A stretch of DNA of 39,578 nt from Byssochlamys sp. IMV 00236 (GCA_001931875.2 MSJH02000735.1:1-39578); one strand, 5' to 3'. Positions 1-12,532 are shown, numbered from the stretch's first letter. Program-made: numbers and translations. The notes: a model not told the origin generated them from the sequence alone.

Positions 1-3000
1 AGCTATTAATAATAGCAATAATAATAGTAATAGTATTAATAATAGCAAGATTAATAATAGTAACTAGTAATTAAACTCTTAGCTATAATTCTTTAGTAAA
101 CCTAAATACTAGATTCGCCCTAGTAATACTAATAAGCGCTATAATTAATAATACGCTATAGAAGTAAGTAGAGCTAAGATATTTTTACCCTAATCTAAGT
201 AATAAAGACTATATTAAAATAGGTCTTATTATAATAGTAGGAAGCTATACTTATTATAGAGATATTTATATTTTTACTAATTAAATCTATAATTTAACTA
301 TAATAAAAAAAAGAACTTATTATATAAAGCTATATTTAAGTATTATTATATAATTTAGCCCTATAGTAATATATAGCTAAGCTATCTAATTATAACTATA
401 AAATATTACATATATATTCTATTAAAGAAGATTAAATCTTATAGCTTATAAAATATTTTAAGATTAATACTACAGCTGCTATAAAATAGCTTAAATCTTT
501 ATATTATACTATATAAGATATTACAGCTAGCTAAACTCCCTAAAGGTTTATTTAGTAAGTATTATATTTATTATATACTATAGAAATAAGGGAAATATAT
601 AGTTAATTATTAGCTATATAAAATAAATTTTCCGTATCTTTTAAATATAATATATAAGCGCTATAGGAGAATATTATAGTATCTAAATTTATTAAGATAG
701 TTAAAAAAGCCTATATAGTATAGTAAGAGCAAGCAGATAAAAATTAATACTATTATTAGTAATATAACTATAATATAACTATAATAATATTAGAATCTTT
801 TTTTATTATTTTCTCTTCTTATTAAATTCCTTTTTATTAAATTTCTTAAGGTAAAATTAAAGTAATATTAATAATACTAATTAGACTAGAGGTAAAGCCT
901 TATAATAATTTATATAGACTAGGAATTAAAGCTATAACTATTCTATTTATATAAATATAATATCTTATTAATAGAATTAATCTAATATATAAATATAATA
1001 ATGTTAGACTTAAAATCTAGGCTAACCCCTAATATAACTACGCTAGTTCTTATAATATAGTAATTAAAACTAATAATATTAGGCATTAAACTAATATAGA
1101 AATAATAATTAAGGCCCTTATTTTTTAGTATAGCCTTAAGCTATAGCCTATATAAGTGCTAGAATAAGGTAAGTTATAAATACTATAGATAGAAATTATA
1201 GTTAATAAGGTTATAATATACTTAGATTAAAAGTATATAATATAGTATCTCTTAATTAAATATAATTAACTTTTTTAAAGAATATAATAGTTATTACTAC
1301 TAAGATAGTTATTAAAGTAAATATAATAATTCTTAATATATAGACTATATTAAAGATAATTATAATACTTATATTAATTATACTATATTATAAATTGCTT
1401 CTATATTTAAATACTAGCTATATTAAGTAATCTTCTAATTAAATAATAAGCTTTATAATTATCTATATAATATTAATTATTATTAAAAATTAATACTATA
1501 TTCTCTTATTATTAAAGCCTTTAATATTATATTATTTAATATCGCGTTATTTAATATTATATTACCTGTTACTATATGTATAGCTTTAGCTATACTATAA
1601 TTTATTATTATTAAGTCCCTAATTAAGTAAGCTTCTCTTAGATATACTTTTATAGATAGTATTATATTATAATAGAAGTATATATTACTAGCAGTATTAA
1701 GGCAAAGCTAATTTATTTATATTTAAATTGCTCTATAATAATAATTAATAAAATATTCTTTAAGCGAGTAGCTTTATAAGCAAAGATTTATTATATATTT
1801 AAAATAAAGATTAATAGAATAAGACATATAGTTTATAATTTATTAGCCTATATTTAGCTTACTCTAGATTATTTAGCTACTCTTTATTCTAAGCCAGTAA
1901 TACTTTAGCTTAATATTAAAGCCTATTTAATTAATTATCTTAAAATAAATCTTCTGTTTAAAGTTAATATAATAAGTTATTATAGTATATTAATATATTT
2001 TATTATTTTAGCCTATATTATTATTAAAGATATTTATATCTTGCTAAAGATTATTATAAAACTAAACTATAATTTATTATAATTAGTTTATTTTATATAT
2101 AGAATAATAGTGCTATTAAATAGTTTTATATATATCTTAATATATTTTAAAAGATATCTTATAAAAGATTATAATTATCTCTTTAAGCCTAATTATTAAG
2201 AGATAAGCCTATATGCCTATTTAGTAAATACTAACTTTATTTTTATTTAAGTAATTAATATTATAGATAAAGAATAAGCTATTTTATAAAAAATATACTT
2301 AGGTCTAGTTAGTAAGCATAAAAAGATTAATATATTTTATATTAACTTAATTATAGCACTGCTAGTATAATTAATATAATTATCTCTTAATAAAGCTAAG
2401 AGACTAGCTATTTAAGGTAATAATCTAAGCCTTAAAAGAAAATTTAATATTAATATTACTATTTATAGGCACCTAGATATTGCTAATAAGCTTAAGAAAG
2501 TAATTAAAGCTTATAATATCTAGTTAGACTATAAATTTATTAATATTCCCCTAGATTAATAAATAATAATCCTACTAAAAGAAGGTTAGGAATTAAGTAT
2601 TTTTAAATATATTAAGATTTACCCTTTTAGCCCTAAAAATTACAAAGTTTATTAATTAAATCTTTAATAAGCTATATAAATAAGAAAAGATAGAATATAC
2701 TACTAATTATACGCTAAATAAATATTTAATATAATAATCTATAAAGATAGGGTAGTTATAAATATCTATAGGTTAAACTATATTATTAAATTTAATGCTT
2801 ATCCCCTTCTATTATAAGAGATTATCGCACTTATAGTAGAGAAATACTTTATTTTAATATTTAATGCAGTATCTTTCTAGTATTAATAGCATATTTAATA
2901 TAACTATAAGAACTGTCTTTTTATTATATTATATAGAGAATAGGAGATTTTTAATATTGCTATTATAGACTTTTATAATATACTAGTATATATTTAGTAT

Positions 3001-5550
3001 TAAATAAATTATTACCTATATATTTTCTATAAATTTATAAGAATATATATTAATAATACTATAATTGCCTTTAATATAGTTAATAATTATTATATATATC
3101 TTTATAAGGTCTTTAAGAAAATATAGGAATTAAATATTAAGCTTAATCTTAAGAAGTTCTTTATAAGATTTCTCTTTATATAATTATTAGGTTGCTATAT
3201 TAATTTATTAAGAATAAATATTATTAGCAAGAAGATAAAGGCTATAGTTAATATCTTATTTTCTTATATAGCCTAGGCCTTAGAGTTATACTTTAGCTTA
3301 ATAAGATAGTTTAAGCAGTATATCTCTTAGTATACTAAAATTATACAGCTATTATAAGATTAAAAAATAGTACTTCTTAATAAAGCCTCTATAAAAGATA
3401 AAATATAATAAAGTTTTATAAGGAATATAATCTTAACTATATTATTATAAGCTAAGATAAATACTTATAATATTATTTAAAAGCACTTTAGCAATTTATT
3501 TTTTTTATATACTATAACTTAAAGCGCTAGCTCTATTTTAATATTAATACTAGTATCTCTAGCTTTAGTATTATATTATATTATTTTTATAATAATATTA
3601 AGGCTTAATTAAATAGTTGCTATTTTTTTATAGTTTATAAACCTCTTAAAGCTATATCTAACCGACTAAAAGTTTAATTAATTATATTTCTCTTAAAACA
3701 GCTTAATATAGCTAAAAAAAGATATTAGCTAATAGAAATAAAGATTATATATTTAGTATAAATATTATATAAAACACGCTATATTATTAAAACCTATTAG
3801 ATATTATTAATTATCTTTATAAATTATAGCGCTATAATTATAATTGCTAAATTAATATCTCTATAATTAATATCTATAGACTAGATTAACTTATAACTTA
3901 TCTTAGTATTATAATATATATAGAGTTGCAGATATACTATTATATCTTTAATTATCTTTTACTAAATTATATACCCCTATATTAAAGGATATTAGATACT
4001 ATTTAGTTATTATATTTCTTAGGATTATATATGCTAATAATACTAAAGATAAGCTATAATATAATATAATTTTTATAAAATTATTAGAGAAGTTTAAGAC
4101 CTAATTAAAAGAGAATTATACTATTAATTCTTATTAATCTAAGGTCTTTATTATATTATAAGATAATATAAACTCTATATATCTCCCTTTTATAATTTAT
4201 AACAAACTTCTTTATATAGTTAATACTAATAATATATAATATCTTTATATACTATAGTTAGTTTTTAAAGATATTCTTAAAATAGCTTATAATAATATAA
4301 GATACCCTAAATATTACTAGACAGTTATTAATATTTATAACTTTATAATCTATAGACTTATAAAATAAGTTAAAATATATATTAAGCACTATTATTTATG
4401 CTAAATAAACTAAATATATTATTATATATCTTATAGCAGCTATTAGCTTATTTTAATATTAAATATTTCTTTTTATATAATTATTATAGATTTTATTATA
4501 AGATTGCTAAATATAGGGCTATATAATTAAATTCTTATTATTACCTATAAGTTTATAAAAAGGGTAATATTTATCTTAGGGCGAGATATATAGACTATTA
4601 AAGACTAAGTACTAATATTACTTAAATAACTCTAGATTAGTAATTAGAGACTTCTATTAATAATCTTATTAAATTATAATTTAAAGTTTCTATTAGATTT
4701 ATAGAAAGGCCTGTTTAAGTATTTTAATACTAAGTTATTATATTTAATAGTATATTACTTATAGATAAATAGGTAGTTTAAGCAGATAAATTAAATAGCT
4801 AAGATTACTCTATAGTATTACTTAGCTATTTTAGAGGATATTATAGCTTAGCTAAAAGTTTTACTATTAATATAATTAGTATTAAACTTTAGCTTATTAT
4901 CTATTATAATAAGGTCTCTATATAACTTAATATATAATACTTAATTAGGCAATATTATAAACCTTTATAATAGAGAAGTCTAGGATTTTATCTTATAGTT
5001 TAATATATGCAAAGTACTCTATTTAGCTATTATAGACGCTAAGTATATATATAATAAGAATTACTGGCTAATCTATTTCGCCCCTAGTAATAAAGTCTTA
5101 TTAAGATTATACTAAGAATATAATATTCTTAATATAGCTATTTTTAGAAGGAAGTTATTAATATAATATATAGGGCCGCTAATAATTAAGCGCAAGATTA
5201 AATATCTTATATATTAGCTAAATACCCTAGTATATTAAAAATATTATAATATTTTCTCTATTACTTATTTAGAACTATATTTTACTAATAATCTTTTTAA
5301 ATATTCTATATTCTCTAATAATATTCTACTGCTATATATTAATATAGATAATATTAATATTAGTTATTATAAAATTAAGATATTATTTAACTATTATATT
5401 TAGCGAGTCTAAGGTAAAATTATTATTAAATATTAAGTCTACTAGAAGGAATATAGTGCTTATTATAATATCTAGTATTATCTTAAGAACCTAGCTAATA
5501 CTTAAGAATTTATCTAGGAATATAACTAATATTTTAAACTACTAGCTAAA
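1..5550 (+). mobile_element. Ty3/Gypsy chromovirus relic F (5' end outside or unresolved)
   Basis: A heavily RIPed LTR retrotransposon remnant. Domain order is linker, RT, RNase H, integrase, chromodomain, which is the Ty3/Gypsy order with a C-terminal chromodomain. No LTR pair is visible. The 5' LTR must lie before base 1 or be too degraded to see, and the element ends abruptly just after the chromodomain, where RIP also stops (about 5550). Bases 1-63 are an AAT/TAG-rich simple stretch. Bases 64-1800 probably hold gag and protease, since the base composition is the same, but I could not place a zinc knuckle or protease motif with confidence. Confidence 0.85.
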
Positions 5551-5625
5551 CTAGAGTCGCGTCTAAAAGTTTTCAATACTTTTTTTCGCCCCACTAAAAA
5601 TCTCGATGTTTTTAAACCTTACTAA
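1801..5625 (+). pseudogene. Gypsy pol relic: RT, RNase H, integrase, chromodomain
   Basis: Frame +1 stays collinear from about 1900 to the stop at 5623-5625, interrupted only by point-mutation stops. Residues near 1980-2280 resemble the protease-RT linker of fungal Gypsy elements. RT begins near 2580; the phrase ending in N-A-Y-P-L is at 2761-2820 and the YVDD-type box reads Y-I-N-N at 3046-3057. RNase H is expected at about 3600-4200 but was not located. The integrase zinc finger is near 4300-4400: its first Cys is TAT (4390-4392) and the next is TGC (4399-4401). The catalytic triad lies at 4489-4491 (GAT, kept), 4672-4674 (AAT, was Asp) and 4780-4782 (AAG, was Glu); the last two are 35 residues apart. 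The protein would be polymerase and integrase of the transposition complex, and it is clearly dead. Confidence 0.88.
5395..5550 (+). pseudogene. Chromodomain at the C-terminus of relic F integrase
   Basis: In the same frame as the integrase, the reading Q-R-V-*-G-K followed by K-Y-*-V-Y-*-K-E-Y and later L-K-N-L-A-N matches the chromodomain core, in which Trp and Gln codons have become stops. In chromoviruses this module steers integration to histone-marked chromatin. About 25 codons after it stay open to a stop at 5623. That tail contains CA, TG and CG dinucleotides and looks unmutated, so it may be flanking DNA rather than element. Confidence 0.8.
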
Positions 5626-6480
5626 CTACAACAAATTAAATAAAATCTCCTGTAAAATAGTATTATATTAAAATATATTGATCTAAGTATATAATATATT
5701 TTTTTAAATTTTTTAAATTAAGAGGTTCTTATATTATATAAGTTTAAAGTTTATCCTTAAAAAAGATATAATTATATATATTTTAGCCCTTACCTATTAT
5801 ATAAATATTAACTTTTTTCAAGAAATTTTATATATGAAAATTAAAGCTTTTATCTTATATTTTCTATATATTTAATAATATAATAGGCTTTATATATAAA
5901 TTTATTCAATAAAATCCATTTAAAATTAGCTACTTTTATAAAAAAAGTAGTAAAAATAGCTAAAATATAGAAAACTTAACCTTTTTAATTAAGTTTTTCT
6001 CAATAAAATTATATATAATATATAATATTTTATTAATTATATTTATAAAATAAGACTAAATATTTAATTTTTATATATAAATTTTTTTATAAAAGTTATT
6101 TAAAAAATATTTATTTAAGTTTTAAAAAATATAAAATTTAATATAAAAGTAGTATATTTTAAAGTATAAAAAATATACAAGAACTTATATAAATAATTTT
6201 TATTATATTTTTTTATAAATATTAAGATAATAAATATTTATTTCTTTATTTTATTTTAAGTATATCTATGTTATAAGTGCTGTTAAAAATAAAAATATTA
6301 CATAGTTATTTTTTTATAGTGTCGAAAACTTTTTACGTAAAAGTGTATTATTTTAACTTAGTCTTAATAGTTTATAATATTAGTATTATAGCCTTAATTT
6401 ATAATAATATTCCCTTCTATAAAAAGGCTTATCTTAAACTATATAAAGTTTATTATATAAATCTATATATTTAGGCGTAG
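5550..6480. other. AT-rich spacer with little RIP, no gene
   Basis: CA and TG occur repeatedly here (for example near 5575, 5600, 5820, 5910, 6000, 6180, 6270 and 6318), unlike the flanks. The DNA is still very AT-rich but carries no RIP signature until about 6350. No coding region is supported. The only open frame, 6277-6474, starts with CTG and encodes a low-complexity I/Y/K/L string. Bases about 6352-6398 resemble 24176-24282. Confidence 0.7.
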
Positions 6481-7110
6481 CTATAATAGTAATAAAAAAT
6501 TACTATTAAGATATACTTATTATATATAAATTTATCTAATATTAGCTTTATTTTAATATTTTTACTAGGGGGATTTAAAGTATTTCTTATCTTCGCTAAC
6601 TTCTATCTGCCCTACTTATATATTAAGCTATTCTCTCTTTATTTCTCTAGTTCTATTGCACTATTTTTAATAATCTAAATATAGGAAAATATTAATAATA
6701 ATATAGATCTATTAAAAATCGGATTTTAAGTTATTTTTTACGCGGTTTATATATATATATTTTAATATAAGTTATACTTCTATAAATTTATATAATAGAG
6801 CTAATTAATACTAAGTGCGCTATAGCTAAAAGAGGCTATAGTAAATAATTATTAAGCGTAATAATTAAGCTAGCTAGCGCGCGCTAGTAAACAGATTAAT
6901 TACTTAATTAAGTAATTTATTAAGTTCCTTTAATGTAATAATAACTGTAGACTATATAGACTTAGACTTTATATAGTAAAGTATATATATAAAAATAGAG
7001 CTATTTATAACTATAAGTTCTTAGAGAGTTAATAGAGCCTTATTTAAGCTAATTTAAACCTTCTATAATTGCTATTTTTTAATATTATTATTGCGGCTAA
7101 AGCTAGTAGA
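6480..7110. other. Unassigned RIPed DNA with a CG-rich palindrome
   Basis: RIP composition resumes. I see no recognisable domain on either strand. The perfect 14-bp palindrome CTAGCGCGCGCTAG at 6874-6887 stands out as a CpG cluster in this AT-rich setting. Remaining C/G sits mainly in CT, AG and GC contexts. Confidence 0.5.
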
Positions 7111-7265
7111 GTAAGTAAGTATATAAGTAGGTATATAGGCAGGTAAGTAAGTAAATAAGTAAGTAAGTAAGTAAGTAGGTAAGTAAGTAGGTAGAGTAAA
7201 TAGAGCTAGTAAAATAAATAGAGTAGATAGAGTAAATAGAGCTAATAAAACAGATAGAGCTAATA
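7111..7265. repeat. GTAA/GTAG microsatellite and 36-bp tandem repeat
   Basis: 7111-7196 is an imperfect tetranucleotide tract of GTAA and GTAG units with some ATA interruptions. It runs into two imperfect 36-bp units starting at 7194 and 7230, both opening with GAGTAAATAGAGCTA. The repeat has no coding potential. Confidence 0.9.
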
Positions 7266-7560
7266 TTTTAAAGTAAAAGATATTAAGCCTTTAAATAGGT
7301 AAAGAAAAGTAAGAGTAAAGTCTAGAAAAGTATTAGATTTAAATAGTATAAACGCGAAGCTAAATAGGAAGTTTTTAGAAGTTATTTTAATTTCTAAAAA
7401 TAGTAAGCGGTAAGAGATTATATACTCTTTCCTTTAAAATTTCCTTTTATAAAAGATATTACGTGCTAAAAGACTAATTAAAGAGAGAGAAAAAAGTAGA
7501 AAAAAAGCAGAGTACTTTTTTACCTAGTATATTAAAATATTTCGCTAGCGCTTAATAATA
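7266..7560. other. Unassigned AT-rich DNA upstream of Copia D
   Basis: Purine-rich on the + strand, no recognisable protein or RNA. It contains GCTAGCGC at about 7543-7550 just before the D LTR. Nothing further is supported. Confidence 0.4.
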
Positions 7561-7698
7561 ATTTCAGTGCCTTTAAAGGCTCTAGTAGTAGTCGCTTACG
7601 CTAGTAGCTAGCTTAGTTAGTAAAGTAGTAATTAAATAGATTAGTTTAGCTTAGCCCCTAGATAGTTCTTTAATTAAGTATCTTTATTAGCTTTAAGA
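7561..7698 (+). repeat. 5' LTR of Copia D
   Basis: Direct repeat of 12395-12532, same length (138 bp). It shares AGTGCC near the start, CTCTAGTAGTAGTCGC in the middle, TTTAGCTTAGCCCCTAGATAG, and the end TTATTAGCTTTAAGA. The differences are mostly C/T and G/A. A reverse-strand relative lies at 38804-38934. The outer boundary is uncertain by a few bases. Confidence 0.88.
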
Positions 7699-7713
7699 GA
7701 TTATAAGCCTAGC
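7699..7713 (+). other. Primer binding site of Copia D (initiator tRNA-Met half-molecule type)
   Basis: GATTATAAGCCTAGC begins directly after the 5' LTR. Allowing RIP-type G>A, its core GTTATAAG corresponds to the complement of the CTCATAAC anticodon loop of initiator tRNA-Met. Copia elements of this type prime from an internally cut half tRNA rather than from the tRNA 3' end. The assignment rests on pattern and position. Confidence 0.65.
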
Positions 7714-7899
7714 TTAGCCTTATTACTATTTTAAATAGATAAGCTAAATATCTTAGAGCTTTAATTTAATTAAAAGCTTTAACTAAATAATACTTATAAT
7801 AAGGAGTTAAACTAATAGACTTTTACCTTTAATTAGATTAATTCTTTAAGATAATAATACTATTAATAGCACTAACCTCTTTAATAGCTCTAGTAATTA

Positions 7900-9000
7900 T
7901 AACCTATTAAGAATTAAAGCTGCTAAAGACTATATAAGATAAAATATTTATAGTAGCTAAATAATTAATTAATAATAATAACTTTAATAACTAGCTTTAG
8001 CTAATTAAAAAAGTCCTTAGAACTATAGATTATAAGAACTTAATTAATATATTTATTAAGAAACTTATACTTTAAGATAGAGCTAAAGTCTATAAGATAT
8101 AGAGAAAGCTTAGCTTAATAATAAAGAGCTAGATTAATAATTAGATAAACTATAAGCTAATTAAAACTATTAAAATTATGCTTAATAAGCTAATTTATAT
8201 AGATAAGTATATTAAAATAATTAAAAAGATTATTAACTATAGCTTAGCTTTAAGTAAACTTTTTATATTTTAATAAGCTATTACTATAACTAGATCTTAA
8301 TATAAAATAATTAAATAATATATTACTAAATTTAGAGATTGCATAATAAAATTAAATAATATAAGCTTAACTCTCTCGCTCTTTAATATAGCGATACTAA
8401 TACTTAAATAGCTTAAATTTAAAATATTAGCCTAGACTAACTTCTATTATATTAAATAAGCTTAATAAATTAAACCCCTAATAGATATAATAATAAAGGA
8501 ATTTTAGTAACTTAACTTTAAAGCTATTAATTAAACTAAATCTTATAAAAATACTTAAGTAATCTTAGCTATATCTATAAATAAAACTCCTGCTTAAAAG
8601 ACTAGGCAATTAAATAGATTATTAAAGAGTCTATCTCTAAGTAAAGACTCTTTAAACTTTACTTATAAAATATATAATAAAAAACTATATTCTAAAGGTA
8701 AATATAGATATTATTATATATTTAAATATAACTCTATAGATTATTATTATTTTTTAAAAAAATCTTTAATTAATAGTATTTATTAAAAAGCATTTAGATT
8801 CTACTAAATTAAAAGAAAATTAACTTTAGTCTATAAAAATAAGATAAGGAAAAAAAGGATATTAATAGCTTTATAGATATAATAGTTTTAATAATACTTA
8901 TTTTACCTATTAGCTAAATAGTAGACTTAAGAGTATATAAGAATATATATAATAATAAGTTCTAGTTTATTAAATATAGAGATTTTACTAGTAAAAAAAA
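7900..9000 (+). pseudogene. Copia D gag relic with zinc knuckle
   Basis: The nucleocapsid zinc knuckle is readable in frame 3 at 8703-8744. Codons 1, 4, 9 and 14 of the CX2CX4HX4C pattern are all TAT (Tyr) at 8703, 8712, 8727 and 8742, as expected if TGY and CAY were RIPed. The preceding lysine-rich stretch fits gag. The region aligns with the reverse complement of 37116-38803 in element C, minus the MITE there. The reading frame upstream has many stops and its start cannot be set. Confidence 0.72.
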
Positions 9001-9329
9001 GTAATAATATAAATATAATTATATAATATTCTAGGTAAAAGTAAAAATAAAGATATTATTTAACTAGATTTAGAGCTTAATAGCAGTTATATAAATAATA
9101 TCTTTATTTATACCCTATATATATTAAAGTAAAAATATTATCTATTTTTTATAATTTAAAATAAAATACTATATAAAATATAATATAACTCTTAAGATAA
9201 TAGATTAATAAATATAGATACTAATTAGATTATTAAATATATATATAAGAATAAAGATATCTTATAGCTTAAGCTTTATAAGCAGATTACTTACTATATT
9301 AGCAATATTACTAGAACTTCTATATAAAA

Positions 9330-10060
9330 GATTAAGGTATATTAAAGCTATAAAGCTTAAAGCTATTATTAAATTAAACCCTATAATTATTTAGCTTACT
9401 AAAGATATAGCCTTTTATTATAAAGTATATTATATAATAAAGATAAAGTAACTAATATTTAAAAACCTTTAGCCCTATATATTATAATTAGCAAAATTCT
9501 TCTATATAAATATTTAGCTTATAAAGCTGCTAAAAATTTAGAGATATATTAATTATCTTATTATTATAAATAATACTATAAGAATATAATTTATCTATAT
9601 ATTAAAATTAAAAGATAAAGCTTTAAAGTATATAATCTCCTTTATTAAAGGGATTAAGAATATCTTACTAATAAGCTATTACTTATAATATTAGAGAATA
9701 GATAATAATAAAGAATTTCTAAATTTTAAATCTTAAGCTAAAGCTAAAGGATTAAAGGTTAAATTAATATCTTTATAAACTTTAAAGAGTAATAATACTT
9801 TAAAATATTATAAAAAATATTTTAACTTATTAGTTTATATAATAATAATAGCTTTAAAACTTTTAAAGAATCTTTAGCTATTTATAATTAAGACTATTAT
9901 CTATATTATAAATAGACTACTATAAAAGAATAAAACTAAACCTCTTATTATAAAATAAAGAAAATATTTTAATATATTAAATAAAAACCTCTTCTTAAAA
10001 TATCTATAAGTTTAAGGCTATTAAATATATCTCTATATATTTAAAAAAGACAGGAAATAG
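9330..10060 (+). pseudogene. Copia D integrase relic
   Basis: Frame 2 carries the Copia integrase core. The first Asp box is I-N-Y-L-I-I-I-N-N (first catalytic codon 9569-9571, now AAT). The second is R-I-D-N-N-K-E-F (GAT at 9701-9703, kept). The third is a T-P-x-x-N-G-T-x-E-type phrase whose catalytic Glu codon at 9803-9805 is AAA (Lys). Spacing between the second and third positions is 33 residues, near the usual 35. It is followed by a readable N-R-L-x-Q-K-N-K-T-K-P segment typical of the Copia integrase C-terminus. Non-functional. Confidence 0.85.
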
Positions 10061-10609
10061 GCATTTAAAATAATACCTTATACTTAAGTTAAATATTTAA
10101 TTAGATATAAAGGAGATAATAATTATATTTATAAGATTTAAATTCTTAAAATAAATAAGATTAAATATTTTAAAGATATTATATTTTTTAAAAATCTTAA
10201 TAATTTATTAACTCTTATAATTATAAAAAATCTTATATTAAAGAATTTAGCGCTAACTATTAATAGAGTAAAAATGCTTATTTTAAGATAATATATTAAG
10301 AATTAATTATAAATAATAAATTTAATTTATTAAATAGTTAAAGATATTATTTAATAATATATTAAAATTCTATTACCTATACCTTAGATTAAATAATAGA
10401 TTAAACAATAATTATTAAAAATATAAAAAATATAGATATCATCTAACTTACTATAAGTAACCTAAATGCTTAAATAAATAAGCTAGTTAACTAAGCTCTA
10501 TTTAAAGATATTCTAACTTCTCTAGATTTATTATAAGAAGATTTCTATAATATTAATCTTATAGAGTATAAAAATATTAATTATATTAATTTAATTAGCT
10601 TATAGCTTA

Positions 10610-12370
10610 TAGAAAAATTAATAAAAAAAATATTATAATCTATATAAGATAAAAAGTTAATAACTTAGCTAAGAGATAAATAAGCTTATAATATTTAAAT
10701 AGCTTAAATAAAGAAAACTATAAAGGCTAAAGAGAATAAATAATATAATATCTTAGCTTTAACTCTATAGTCTATATAAGCTTATAAAATTAAAATCTCT
10801 TATACTTATAAATAAGTAATTAAATTCTTATAGGCTAATAATTAGCAATAAGCTATAAAGACTTAAATATAGAAGCTTAAAGCTAAGTAAACTTAATTAC
10901 TAGTCCCCTATTTAAATAATAAGGATATTAAAGTTCTCTTAGGGAAATAAGTATATAATATTAAGACTAATACTAATAGCTTCTTAAAAGAATATAAAGC
11001 TAAATAAATAATCTATAGTAACTTTTAATAAACTATTAAATATAAATAATACTATAGCTTAATAATAAGTAAAACAGTTATTAAATTATTCTTAACCCTT
11101 ATTATTATATATAGATTATATTAGATTTAATATAATATTATTATAGCTTATTTAAACGCTTTATTAAATAATAAGTAAATCTATATATAATAGTTAATAA
11201 GATTTATTATAAGGAAATATTAAGTTTATAGACTATAAGAATTTACTAACTTATAAAATATAATATTTATAGATAAACTTTATAAGATAAGATTTATATT
11301 ACTAAAAGAAAATCTCTATATTCTTATATTAAATAAAGAATAGTATATTATTATCTATATTAATAATATACTCGCAGTAGTATTTATAAAAGAAGATATT
11401 AATATTTTTATTATAATTTTAAGCAATTACTTTAATATAAAAATCCTTAATAAACCCTTTAATTTTTTAAATTATAAGCTTAATAGAGATTATATATAGA
11501 GAATAATTATTATAAGCTAAGCTAGTTATATACTAGTTATTTTAGCTAATTTTAGCTTTTATAATAATAAACTAATAAGAATTTAAATCCTTATAATATT
11601 AATATATAGACTAAAGACTTTAGAAGAATTAGCTAATAAAGATATTAAAATTAAATATTAAATTCTTATTAAAAAGTTAAGCTAGTTAATAATTAAAATA
11701 TAGCTAAATTTAATCTAAGCTATAAACTATTTATAATAAAAGTTAAATAATTTAAATAATAAAAATATTAAAGCAGTAAAATATCGATTATAATATATTC
11801 GCTAAGCTTTTAACTATAGTATTAAACTAAGAGTAAATCTTAATAGAAGTATTAAAGTTTATATAAATACTAGTTATTAAGATAACTTTAACGGGACTTT
11901 AATTAAAGCATTTATAATCTTATATAAAGGCGTATTTATTAGCTAGTTTAGTAAGAAATAGCAAATAATAGCTCTATTAATAATAATTACTAAATTCTGC
12001 GCATTAAATTCTATAGTAAAAGAAGCTATATTTATAAGAAAATTAGCCTATACCCTAGGTCTTAAATAGGATCTGGAGATCTTTATACCTGTCTAGACTA
12101 ACGCAGCGAATACTATAATTTTAGTTAAAAATAGGGGTTATAAACTAATTACTAAATAGCTAAATAGATAATTACTATTTCTTTATTTAAATTATAGCAG
12201 CTAATAATATAATTAAACTGCAGAAGATTAACAGTAAAATAAATCTAATTAACGGCTTAATAAAGCTATTAAACTAGGTTAAATTTAATAAGTTTTAAGA
12301 GCTTATAAAGTTAAGGAAACTAGACGTTTAAAGGGATTAAATAAATTACCCGATTAAGGAATTAAACCTG
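10610..12370 (+). pseudogene. Copia D reverse transcriptase and RNase H relic
   Basis: Frame 1 from about 11040 to 12150. The RT phrase around I-T-A-F-L-N-A is at about 11140-11160, and the YVDD box reads Y-I-N-N at 11356-11367 (Asp>Asn twice). RNase H follows: V-F-I-S-*-F-S-K-K at about 11930-11960, F-C-A-L-N-S-I-V-K-E-A at 11995-12030, then T-N-A-A-N-T at 12097-12114. A frameshift near 12160 moves the terminal G-L-I-K-type end into frame 2, from about 12203. The RNase H half is visibly less mutated than the RT half. Its equivalent is missing from the truncated C copy. Confidence 0.88.
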
Positions 12371-12385
12371 CCTACTAGTATAGTT

Positions 12386-12393
12386 AAAGAGAG
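12386..12393 (+). other. Polypurine tract of Copia D
   Basis: AAAGAGAG lies next to the 3' LTR, in the expected place for plus-strand priming. It is short, and the purines have largely escaped mutation. Confidence 0.55.
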
Positions 12394-12394
12394 T

Positions 12395-12532
12395 ATTTTA
12401 GTGCCCTTAGGGGCTCTAGTAGTAGTCGCCCGTACTAGCAGCTAGCTTAATTAGTAGAATAATAGCTAGATAAATTAGTTTAGCTTAGCCCCTAGATAGT
12501 TTCTTAATTAAGTAATTTTATTAGCTTTAAGA
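12395..12532 (+). repeat. 3' LTR of Copia D
   Basis: 138 bp, direct repeat of 7561-7698. It keeps GTGCCCTTAGGGGCTC and GTCGCCCG, so it is less RIPed than the internal region. Confidence 0.88.

Larger units (their letters stand above)
7561..12532 (+). mobile_element. Ty1/Copia LTR retrotransposon D
   Basis: A full-length but dead Copia element: 138-bp LTR, initiator-Met-type primer site, gag with zinc knuckle, integrase, RT, RNase H, purine tract, LTR. Integrase precedes RT, as in Copia. Phase changes show indels as well as RIP: knuckle in frame 3, integrase in frame 2, RT and RNase H in frame 1, terminal segment in frame 2. The last 600 bases (about 11880-12480) keep clearly more CA, TG and G+C than the rest. 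A tentative target duplication TAATA (7556-7560 and 12535-12539) is low-complexity and not certain. Element C on the opposite strand belongs to the same family. Confidence 0.9.

Noticed and set aside
1648..1660. Protease motif F-I-D-S in relic F
   Set aside because: It is in frame 2 while pol is in frame 1, and the residues after it do not follow a retropepsin pattern.
6277..6474. 65-codon open frame on the plus strand
   Set aside because: It starts with CTG, has a low-complexity I/Y/K/L composition with no motif, and partly overlaps a sequence repeated at 24 kb. Open frames of this length arise by chance in such DNA.
7111..7265. CRISPR-like array
   Set aside because: The repeats are contiguous tetranucleotide and 36-bp units without distinct spacers, and the DNA is eukaryotic.
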